This document shows positions 1 to 5,039 of a DNA stretch of 5,039 nt, one piece after another. Within the stretch, counting starts at the first letter, position 1. Each line of letters starts with the position of its first letter. The notes beneath the pieces were generated by a model. That model made no database searches and had not been told where the DNA came from. It worked only from the letters and a program-made list of their open reading frames with translations. The stretch lies in NCBI GenBank assembly GCA_017445525.1, contig JAFSTZ010000207.1, positions 1 through 5,039 of the forward strand. The letters are read 5' to 3'. The position numbers and the translations under genes are program-made. The stretch comes from Eubacterium sp. (lineage in GTDB: Bacteria; Bacillota; Clostridia; Lachnospirales; Lachnospiraceae).

Positions 1-59
1 ACCACTATACAGAACGCAACAATCTTACTGTTAAATATCCTCTTTTTACTTATAATCAT
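1..59 (-). CDS. N-terminus of an unidentified exported or membrane-anchored protein (partial, runs off left edge)
   Basis: Only 19 complete codons and two bases of the next are in the window, so no function can be assigned. The start is ATG at 59-57, chosen because a GGAGGG Shine-Dalgarno (71-66) lies 6 nt upstream. The peptide begins MIISKKRIFNSKIVAF and continues hydrophobic: a basic n-region (Lys-Lys-Arg, Lys) followed by an apolar run, which is the pattern of a signal peptide or N-terminal membrane anchor. It is the first gene behind the strong promoter at 336-364 and is separated from it by a leader of about 270 nt. The intrinsic terminator at 371-402 separates it from hypA, so it is probably transcribed independently. 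The reading frame and start are seen directly; export is inferred from composition only. Confidence 0.7.
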   Translation of the reverse strand, partial: MIISKKRIFNSKIVAFCIV

Positions 60-65
60 AAAAAT

Positions 66-71
66 CCCTCC
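66..71 (-). promoter_or_regulatory. Strong Shine-Dalgarno deciding the start of the left-edge gene
   Basis: GGAGGG on the minus strand lies 6 nt before the ATG at 59-57. This is close to a full anti-SD match at normal spacing. It is the main evidence that the 19-codon fragment at the left edge is a real gene. Confidence 0.75.
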
Positions 72-116
72 ATTTCTATCACAATTTCAAGAATTAAGAT
101 ACAACAACAAAACCAT

Positions 117-158
117 CTAAATCATCGTCAAAATATACCTGACGTTTTTTTTAGACAC
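117..158 (-). other. Possible 13-codon leader ORF with good Shine-Dalgarno
   Basis: On the minus strand GAGGAG (169-164) is followed after 5 nt by GTG (158-156), opening a 13-codon frame that ends at TAG (119-117), 57 nt before the ATG of the left-edge gene. A longer frame (ATG 280-278, 40 codons, no Shine-Dalgarno) ends in TAG at 160-158, sharing one base with this GTG. Such spacing would allow translational coupling. ORFs this short arise often by chance in AT-rich leaders, so this is recorded only as a candidate. Confidence 0.2.
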
Positions 159-317
159 TAAAACTCCTCAGACATAAATGTCCCGTAACAATAATAATCT
201 GTGATTGTGGGCAGACAAACTGCCATGACGCCCGCCGGACTCCGATCGGCTCCCGGTGAACAAGACCTGTAGAACAACATGGTGGGGAAATATTTTTAGA
301 AACCGCACGATGTTGTA

Positions 318-331
318 TTCCCTCGAGGGAA
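318..331. promoter_or_regulatory. Perfect 14-bp palindrome at the transcription start (operator or 5' hairpin)
   Basis: TTCCCTCGAGGGAA is a perfect 14-bp inverted repeat. It starts 4 nt downstream of the -10 box at 341-336, so it overlaps the predicted +1 region. As DNA it has the size and placement of a repressor operator; as RNA it gives a 5-bp stem with a UCGA tetraloop at the extreme 5' end. The sequence alone does not separate the two. Confidence 0.45.
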
Positions 332-335
332 CTTC

Positions 336-364
336 ATCATACCACGATACTTTACAAATGTCAA
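336..364 (-). promoter_or_regulatory. Near-consensus sigma-A promoter for the left-edge gene and its leader
   Basis: On the minus strand, TTGACA (364-359, 6/6 to the -35 consensus) is followed by a 17-nt spacer and TATGAT (341-336, 5/6 to the -10 consensus). The expected start point is around 327-331. It sits just beyond the hypA terminator and points toward the gene at the left edge, so position and orientation both fit. It is the best promoter in the window. Confidence 0.85.
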
Positions 365-370
365 GTAGTT

Positions 371-402
371 AAATAAAAAAATCCCATCTCGATAAGATGA
401 GA
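371..402 (-). terminator. Rho-independent terminator downstream of hypA
   Basis: The minus-strand RNA forms an 8-bp stem UCUCAUCU/AGAUGGGA (402-395 with 389-382, one G-U pair) around a 5-nt loop. Seven U residues (381-375), an A and three more U follow. It lies about 60 nt after the hypA stop codon and just before the next promoter, so it separates the hypA transcript from the left-edge unit. Confidence 0.85.
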
Positions 403-462
403 ATACTTATATTAATATTTTTACATCATCCAACCATAATACTATTATAAATCGCACAATTA

Positions 463-804
463 TCAGCTCATCTCTACCCTCTCAAGCCTTACATCCCTTC
501 CGTCTATCACTCTTCCGTGCCCGTCTCCACAGTCAGGACACAGATACTTATTCTCCCTGGTCGGCCGATAGACGCCTCCGCATCCGGCACACTCCACCTG
601 TGCCTCCACAGTCTCGACAACCAGCTCAGAGCCCTCTATCTCTGTCCCCCCAACCGCCTGCGGGTAGTATTTATATAGATACTCCGGCAGAACGCCCGTC
701 ATCTCTCCGACCGAAACAAACAGGCGGGTGACCTTCCCCGCCTGCTCTTTTTTAATATCCAAAGCTTGGTTAACCAACCTAACCACATAACTCATCTCAT
801 GCAT
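463..804 (-). CDS. hypA: Hydrogenase maturation nickel metallochaperone HypA/HybF
   Basis: HypA delivers Ni(II), together with HypB, to the large subunit of [NiFe]-hydrogenases, and in some bacteria to urease; it acts in the cytoplasm. The 113-aa product has normal family length. It begins Met-His-Glu, the family's invariant start, in which His2 binds nickel. It carries the structural zinc site as two CxxC pairs, Cys72/Cys75 and Cys89/Cys92, with 13 residues between the pairs, and ends in a typical GRDVRLERVE strand. The reading frame could begin one codon earlier at a GTG (807-805), but that would bury the Met-His-Glu terminus. The ATG at 804-802 is therefore preferred, with GAGG (817-814) 9 nt upstream. 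No hydrogenase, hypB or urease gene is nearby: upstream is serS after 234 nt, downstream is a terminator. Family assignment is firm; the client enzyme is unknown. Confidence 0.93.
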   Translation of the reverse strand: MHEMSYVVRLVNQALDIKKEQAGKVTRLFVSVGEMTGVLPEYLYKYYPQAVGGTEIEGSELVVETVEAQVECAGCGGVYRPTRENKYLCPDCGDGHGRVIDGRDVRLERVEMS

Positions 805-813
805 CACTCAGAT

Positions 814-817
814 CCTC
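814..817 (-). promoter_or_regulatory. Ribosome binding site of hypA
   Basis: GAGG lies 9 nt before the ATG at 804-802. A better match, AGGAGG at 834-829, lies 24 nt upstream, too far for this start and with no other good start codon behind it. The closer, weaker site is the more likely one. Confidence 0.5.
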
Positions 818-831
818 GCAGCGTCTTGCCT

Positions 832-899
832 CCTGAACTGATCTCTCGCTCAATACAGAAACCTCGCCCACTCCTTTTTTTTACCTGACCTGATCTCTC
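832..899 (-). repeat. Pair of 16-nt direct repeats upstream of hypA
   Basis: On the minus strand GAGAGATCAGGTCAGG (899-884) recurs as GAGAGATCAGTTCAGG (847-832) with one mismatch, offset by 52 nt. A third GATCAG is at 907-902. An eight-A run followed by GGAG (882-871) lies between the two copies. The downstream copy overlaps the AGGAGG at 834-829. A binding site for a regulator, or a local duplication, are the simple explanations; nothing in the sequence decides between them. Confidence 0.5.
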
Positions 900-953
900 T
901 TCTGATCTTAGAAAGTACCGATCCCTAATTTGCGGGAAGTCTGTTCCGTCAAT

Positions 954-1034
954 GCAGGAGCGGCGTCCGGAGCACATTTTGAACACGCTTCATACGCGTG
1001 AGAAAAATGTGTTACCGGACATCAGCGCTCCTGC
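954..1034. repeat. 81-nt long imperfect hairpin directly after serS, without a U-tract
   Basis: Nested inverted repeats make one long stem. GCAGGAGCG (954-962) pairs with CGCTCCTGC (1026-1034); GTCCGG (965-970) with CCGGAC (1015-1020); CACATTTT (973-980) with AAAATGTG (1004-1011); and CACGC (984-988) with GCGTG (996-1000), around a 7-nt loop. That is 28 Watson-Crick pairs broken only by small internal loops. It begins 4 nt after the serS stop codon. Neither strand has a T-run after the stem, so it is not a standard intrinsic terminator. It could be a 3'-end stabilising or processing structure of the serS mRNA, a weak terminator, or a small REP/MITE-like insertion. Confidence 0.8.
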
Positions 1035-1038
1035 CCGG

Positions 1039-2319
1039 TTACCCAATCAGACTCTTCCCACCCATATAGGGCTGCAGCACCTTCGGTATATTGATCGAGA
1101 GATCCTCGTTCAGGTTATTCTCTATAAATGCGATCAGCATCCTCGGCGGAGCAACAACTGTATTATTGAGCGTATGAGCGAAATACTTGCTTCCGTCCGC
1201 AGCCTTCACCCTGATCCCGAGGCGTCTCGCCTGAGCATCAGAAAGGTTCGAGCAGGATCCAACCTCAAAATACTTCTTCTGGCGCGGAGACCATGCCTCC
1301 ACATCTACTGACTTGACCTTGAGATCAGCCAGATCGCCCGAACAGCACTCAAGCGTTCTCACCGGTATGTCCAGTGAACGGAAAAGATCCACGGTATTCT
1401 GCCACAGCTTATCAAACCACATCGGGCTCTCCTCAGGCTTGCAGACCACGATCATCTCCTGCTTCTCAAACTGATGGATACGATAAACACCTCTCTCCTC
1501 GATGCCGTGAGCTCCCTTCTCCTTACGGAAGCAGGGTGAGTAGCTTGTCAGAGTCTTCGGAAGCTCCTCCTCGGGTATCATCTTATTTATAAACTTACCT
1601 ATCATGGAGTGCTCCGACGTACCGATGAGATAGAGATCCTCGCCCTCGATCTTGTACATCATAGCGTCCATCTCTTCAAAAGACATAACACCCGTAACTA
1701 CATTTGATCTGATCATAAACGGAGGCACGCAGTAGGTGAATCCCCTGTCGATCATAAAGTCTCTGGCATAGCTGATCACCGCCGAGTGAAGTCTCGCGAT
1801 ATCGCCCATCAGATAGTAAAATCCGTTGCCGGCCACATCTCTGGCTGCATCCAGATCGATACCGTTATGCTTCTCCATGATCTCCGTATGATACGGTATG
1901 TCAAAATCAGGCACCACCGGCTCACCGAAACGCTCCACCTCGACATTCTCGGAGTCATCCTTGCCAACAGGCACCGAATCATCTATGATATTGGGGATGA
2001 CCATCATACGTTTCTTCAGCTCCTCAGCCAGAGTGGTCTCCTGCTCCTCCAGGCTTTTGAGTTCCTCGGCCTGGGCGGTAACCTCAGCCTTGACAGCCTC
2101 GGCTTCGTCCTTTTTACCCTGTCCCATCAGAGCACCTATCTGCTTGGACTTGACATTTCTGTCCTTACGTATCTCATCCGCTCTCTGCTGAACCTCACGT
2201 CTCTTCGCATCCAGCTCGATAGCCTCATCAACCAGCGGAAGCTTTTTATCCTGAAACTTCTTTTTTATGTTTTCCTTTACTATGTCCGGATTCTCACGGA
2301 CGAACTTGATATCTAACAT
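1039..2319 (-). CDS. serS: Serine--tRNA ligase (seryl-tRNA synthetase)
   Basis: This class II synthetase charges tRNA-Ser (and tRNA-Sec) with serine in the cytoplasm. At 426 aa it is full length. The N-terminus (MLDIKFVREN) is typical, and residues about 30-105 form the long, charged antiparallel coiled coil that grips the tRNA variable arm. The catalytic domain follows: the serine-contacting TxE (Thr234, Glu236), motif 2 as FRKEKG (264-269) with the conserved RIHQFEKQE (280-288), and motif 3 around Arg393 with the ENN tail and closing PYMGG. Motif 3 reads LNNTVVAPPR where the common bacterial form is LNGSGLAVGR; length and the key Arg are kept. I recall this variant from Lachnospiraceae, so it is probably a lineage trait rather than a defect. 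The start ATG has AGGAG (2332-2328) 8 nt upstream. The upstream synthase gene ends 51 nt away with no terminator seen between them. Confidence 0.97.
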   Translation of the reverse strand: MLDIKFVRENPDIVKENIKKKFQDKKLPLVDEAIELDAKRREVQQRADEIRKDRNVKSKQIGALMGQGKKDEAEAVKAEVTAQAEELKSLEEQETTLAEELKKRMMVIPNIIDDSVPVGKDDSENVEVERFGEPVVPDFDIPYHTEIMEKHNGIDLDAARDVAGNGFYYLMGDIARLHSAVISYARDFMIDRGFTYCVPPFMIRSNVVTGVMSFEEMDAMMYKIEGEDLYLIGTSEHSMIGKFINKMIPEEELPKTLTSYSPCFRKEKGAHGIEERGVYRIHQFEKQEMIVVCKPEESPMWFDKLWQNTVDLFRSLDIPVRTLECCSGDLADLKVKSVDVEAWSPRQKKYFEVGSCSNLSDAQARRLGIRVKAADGSKYFAHTLNNTVVAPPRMLIAFIENNLNEDLSINIPKVLQPYMGGKSLIG

Positions 2320-2370
2320 CTTTCTATCTCCTGTAGTTACATTTTTCTTTCAGATTACCATACACGATCA
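2320..2370 (-). other. 51-nt gap between the glucan synthase gene and serS
   Basis: It holds the serS Shine-Dalgarno (AGGAG, 2332-2328) and nothing else I can support. There is no hairpin with a U-tract and no convincing -35/-10 pair. Read-through from the synthase gene into serS is therefore plausible, though a promoter inside the end of the synthase gene cannot be excluded by eye. Confidence 0.6.
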
Positions 2371-5039
2371 TCACGATTTCACGGTTCTGCCGACCCTGTA
2401 AGCTATGTTGGTCCACATATGCGGGATAACTCCCAGATCTCTCTTCAGCGACTGCGGAAGCGTCGGAATACGGTTATACAAAAATGCTATGTAGTCATCC
2501 TTATACTCACCAAAGTCCAGGATCTCCATCTCGTATGTTTTTGCAAAGCTTCTTCTGGACTCATCCACCTCGGTTATAACACCCGTGAGAGGTATCTCAT
2601 CCGTATCCGTCATAAGCATAACCTTTGCAGACGAACCGGGCGAGAAATCAGCTTCATCCAGAAACATCGTGATACTGTGCTCTGTCATAAGAGTTGTGAT
2701 ACCATCGTAATACACCTCTTCCGACGAATCCGACATATCACATACTCGCACCATCTCTCCGTCCTTGACCTTGACGATCTCCACATCACTGTCACGTCCG
2801 TCCACAAGGAACATGGACATAACCAGATAGTACAGATTTCTGATGATCCAGAACAGAAGTACAAGGAAACTGATCGTCTGAGACAGATCAAATATAAATA
2901 CCAGCCTCACGATACCTGCGACCGAAAGCAAAGTAAAGACTATAAATGGCGCCATGGCCTTCATATCTCTCTTCTTTACCTTCTTCCTGCCGCTCTTATC
3001 GGTAACCTTGAACACCGATGTTGATATACCGAAGAACTCTTTTATGATAGGTATCAACATATGCGGCATCACGGCATTCTCATATATACCGCTCCACTTG
3101 ACCGATATGGAGTTTTGACTCGTCAGCCGCAGCGATACATCCTGGAAGATAAACATCGGCAACCAGAACACCAGAAGTTCCAGCCAGTTACAGTAAAACA
3201 CAGGTATCGCAAACACCGCAAACAACAACGGTGATAGCAGATATATCAGATTCTTGATCGGTGAATACCAGTATATAACGGAGCTGTAGTAGCTTAACTT
3301 CTGACTGATATTCAGCTCTTTCTTTCTGAATATCTTTAACTGTCTCGCAGTAGAGATGACGCCGCGTCCCCATCTGGTACGCTGTTTGATATGCTCGGCA
3401 TAAGTATCCGGAGTCTGTCCGGAAGCGAGCGGTTCAGGCAGACCCAGACTCACATATCCTGCCCCCTCGATCAACATACCGGTAGCAAAGTCCTCAGTGA
3501 TCGAGCCGGTATAAAATCCTCCGATATCATCGAGTGCACGTCTTGAGAGTACCGTGTTTGATCCACCGTAGATAACACTGTTTGAAGAAGTCTTGGCAGG
3601 CTCGATGGAGCGATAAAAAAAGTCCTGCTCGTTCGGTGCCTTCTTCTCGGAATACAGTGCATGCTGGAAAATATCAGGCGTGTAGAAGCACTGCGGTGTC
3701 TGAAGCAGTCCGAGATGTATCTTCTCCTCCTCAGGTCTGTCCTTCTGACGAAGCTCCGCATCTACAAAGTACGGGATAGTCTTTAACAAAAATTCACTTC
3801 GCGGTATCATATCCGCATCCATCGTCACCACATAAGGCGATGAAGTTCTCGCCATAGCACAATTGAGGTTACCGGCCTTCGCCCCCTCGTTGTCCGGACG
3901 GTCAAAGTAACCCACTCCGAGTTCCTCTGCCAGTTCCCTGATACGAGCCCTTCGGTTATCATCACACACCCAGACATGTACCTTACTCTTATCGGGATAC
4001 TTAAGCCTCGTACAACCGTTGATCGTCTTTCTCAGCAACTCCGGAGGCTCGTTATATGTAGCTATAAAAATATCCACGTCCGGCCACTCGTCATCCGGTA
4101 TCTCAGGCAGAGGATAATCCCTCTTTCCGTGAAGATTTGCAAAGAGTACAAGTGACTCCAGGAATCCGAGAAACTCCACAAGCAGCAGGATGATATTTGC
4201 CGTTATGGCCAGCCATCCCTCTCGCGCAGGTATCGAAGCGGTCGCACGCCATCCCAGATATATCAGGAACAAGAATATAGTTATGATCAGACATATACTT
4301 GCAGACTTTCTCCCACGAAGCTTTTTCCCTGAATCACGTCCATACTCATATATATCCCTGTATGTAAAGTAGTTCTTCTTTGAACGTTTTCCGGATCTCT
4401 TTTTCTTGTTCTTACTTAGCCTGTAAAGACCAAACACCAGCATCCCCAGGATAACGACTCCTGCCGAACCCAGCGCATAGTAAGGCCATCTGTTGATAAC
4501 TATATAATTCCTCTCTCCGAGAGACAGTGCTATATAATCCGATATATATCCCCATGTTCCTTTTACGAGAACATCCGCCGGTCTCTCTATATCTTCCGGG
4601 TCCTTGCCGCGGATAACTTCTCTGACCCATCTTCCCGACTCAGTCAGATCTTCATCCGTATACCCATTTTGCGGTTTCATGGTCGGAAGGAAAAATGCAG
4701 ACGACTCCACCTTGTTTGACAGACTCCAAACGGCATAACTTGTATTGGTCTCATTCAGGAAGTTGAACCACGAGATGGCAGACTCAAAATCGATATCTCC
4801 GTCTCCACTCGATTCCGTAATACCGCACTCGCTTATAAATACCGGAACACCCCAGTTCCTGACTGTAGCAAGTTCGCTCAGGACATTGTAACCATGCGAA
4901 CTCGAGTAAAAGTGCAGAACATACATAAGGTTGTCAAATCCGAGTCTCCTGAGAGTCGGATCACCAAGGTTTCTGTCATACTCCGGTGTACCCACCAGGA
5001 TAACAACATTCGGCATGATAGCTCTGATCTCAGGAATGA
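2371..5039 (-). CDS. GH5 endoglucanase - cellulose synthase (BcsA/CcsA-type GT2) fusion, 5' end outside window
   Basis: The frame is open at the right edge; 888 codons are visible. Residue numbers count from the internal Met at 5016-5014. That Met is probably not the start, because the frame continues upstream with GH5-like sequence (IPEIRAI). Residues 1-135 are the C-terminal half of a GH5 cellulase: ILVGTPEYD, then HFYSSSH (35-41), the nucleophile strand FISECG with Glu63, and WSLSNK (97-102). The acid/base Asn-Glu pair would lie upstream. A membrane helix (about 178-198) and a basic linker (201-237) follow, then two helices (about 239-256 and 268-294). The GT2 domain has IATYNEP (318-324), DDN (352-354), TMDAD (398-402), QTPQCFY (439-445), TED (507-509) and QRTRW (545-549). 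More helices follow at about 587-627 and 687-737, with the gating-loop motif FKVTDK (669-674) between them. The beta-rich tail (740-845) lacks RxxxR and DxSxxG of PilZ. Predicted role: membrane synthesis of beta-1,4-glucan from UDP-glucose, with a tethered outer cellulase. Another beta-glucan product is possible. Confidence 0.93.
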   Translation of the reverse strand, partial: IPEIRAIMPNVVILVGTPEYDRNLGDPTLRRLGFDNLMYVLHFYSSSHGYNVLSELATVRNWGVPVFISECGITESSGDGDIDFESAISWFNFLNETNTSYAVWSLSNKVESSAFFLPTMKPQNGYTDEDLTESGRWVREVIRGKDPEDIERPADVLVKGTWGYISDYIALSLGERNYIVINRWPYYALGSAGVVILGMLVFGLYRLSKNKKKRSGKRSKKNYFTYRDIYEYGRDSGKKLRGRKSASICLIITIFLFLIYLGWRATASIPAREGWLAITANIILLLVEFLGFLESLVLFANLHGKRDYPLPEIPDDEWPDVDIFIATYNEPPELLRKTINGCTRLKYPDKSKVHVWVCDDNRRARIRELAEELGVGYFDRPDNEGAKAGNLNCAMARTSSPYVVTMDADMIPRSEFLLKTIPYFVDAELRQKDRPEEEKIHLGLLQTPQCFYTPDIFQHALYSEKKAPNEQDFFYRSIEPAKTSSNSVIYGGSNTVLSRRALDDIGGFYTGSITEDFATGMLIEGAGYVSLGLPEPLASGQTPDTYAEHIKQRTRWGRGVISTARQLKIFRKKELNISQKLSYYSSVIYWYSPIKNLIYLLSPLLFAVFAIPVFYCNWLELLVFWLPMFIFQDVSLRLTSQNSISVKWSGIYENAVMPHMLIPIIKEFFGISTSVFKVTDKSGRKKVKKRDMKAMAPFIVFTLLSVAGIVRLVFIFDLSQTISFLVLLFWIIRNLYYLVMSMFLVDGRDSDVEIVKVKDGEMVRVCDMSDSSEEVYYDGITTLMTEHSITMFLDEADFSPGSSAKVMLMTDTDEIPLTGVITEVDESRRSFAKTYEMEILDFGEYKDDYIAFLYNRIPTLPQSLKRDLGVIPHMWTNIAYRVGRTVKS

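Larger units (their letters stand above)
60..331 (-). other. Long structured 5' leader, family not recognised
   Basis: This stretch of about 270 nt lies between the strong promoter (336-364) and the ATG at 59. The promoter-proximal half (about 201-331) is GC-rich and can fold on the minus-strand RNA. Candidate helices are UUCCC/GGGAA around a UCGA loop (331-318), a 7-bp pairing ACAACAU/AUGUUGU (316-310 with 280-274), CCGG/CCGG (256-253 with 238-235), and GGCAG/CUGCC with a 5-nt loop (224-210). Further down are UUUUAG/CUAAAA (163-149) and CGUCA/UGACG (144-126). No U-tract follows any hairpin in this orientation, so it is not a clear attenuator or a terminated small RNA. I compared it by eye with the common riboswitch cores (TPP, SAM, cobalamin, FMN, lysine, glycine, c-di-GMP, NiCo, M-box, T-box) and with SRP and 6S RNA, and could not assign any. 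A 6S-like RNA or an undescribed leader both remain possible. Confidence 0.45.

Noticed and set aside
126..152. Plus-strand CGTCA/TGACG hairpin followed by eight T
   Set aside because: It looks like a terminator for rightward transcription, but the stem is only 5 bp with a 9-nt loop and no plus-strand gene or promoter feeds it. On the transcribed minus strand there is no U-tract.
875..882. Eight-T run on the plus strand as a terminator
   Set aside because: No hairpin precedes it on the plus strand. On the minus strand it is an A-run before GGAG.
924..952. TTGACG (952-947) with ATTAGG 17 nt further as a hypA promoter
   Set aside because: The -35 is 5/6 but the -10 candidates at 16-18 nt spacing match at only 2-3 of 6 positions. 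Too weak to list as a promoter.
804..986. 60-codon minus-strand frame whose TGA overlaps the hypA ATG
   Set aside because: Its start is a GTG inside the serS hairpin with no Shine-Dalgarno at working distance. The composition is Arg/Ser/Gly-rich with no recognisable domain, and the overlap with hypA is one base that arises by chance.
954..1034. Integron attC-like site
   Set aside because: Length and imperfect symmetry fit loosely, but the RYYYAAC/GTTRRRY core sites are not at the ends and no cassette structure surrounds it.
952..1311. 119-codon plus-strand frame
   Set aside because: It runs antisense across the hairpin and the 3' end of serS, with no family resemblance; it is a shadow of serS codon usage.
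1786..2316. 176-codon plus-strand frame opposite serS
   Set aside because: Entirely antisense to the serS coiled-coil and catalytic regions. The leucine/isoleucine-rich product is the expected complement of charged helices.
2419..3024. 201-codon plus-strand frame opposite the synthase gene
   Set aside because: Antisense to confirmed GT2 membrane and tail coding sequence, no start signal, no recognisable domain.

Overview
The window reads as a piece of a low-to-mid GC Firmicutes chromosome. The seryl-tRNA synthetase and the cellulose-synthase-type gene resemble Lachnospiraceae (Butyrivibrio/Roseburia-like) proteins; this placement is from memory of protein families, not a search. Every gene I can support lies on the minus strand, so the biological order runs from the right edge of the window to the left.

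Right part (2371-5039): one long reading frame, open at the right edge. It carries the C-terminal half of a GH5 endoglucanase domain, a membrane segment, a basic cytoplasmic linker, and a complete BcsA/CcsA-type processive glycosyltransferase (DD, DxD, TED, QxxRW and FxVTxK signatures, flanking membrane helices). A beta-rich tail sits where BcsA proteins carry PilZ. This is a cellulose synthase with its own tethered cellulase: in most bacteria these are two genes (bcsA/bcsZ, or ccsA/ccsZ in clostridia). It is the most interesting object in the window.

Middle (1039-2319): serS, complete, 51 nt downstream of the synthase gene with no visible terminator between them. A 234-nt gap follows. It opens with an 81-nt imperfect hairpin that has no U-tract and also holds a 16-nt direct repeat. 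Next is hypA (463-804), a complete nickel metallochaperone for [NiFe]-hydrogenase maturation, closed by a good intrinsic terminator (371-402).

Left edge (1-370): directly behind that terminator is a near-consensus sigma-A promoter (TTGACA, 17 nt, TATGAT) with a perfect 14-bp palindrome near +1. A roughly 270-nt leader with a GC-rich, hairpin-forming core follows, then a strong Shine-Dalgarno and the first 19 codons of a gene whose start looks like a signal peptide or membrane anchor. The leader is not a riboswitch class I recognise.

The three complete or near-complete genes do not form an obvious functional operon: exopolysaccharide synthesis, translation and metalloenzyme maturation are only neighbours. 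The left-edge gene is a separate transcription unit.
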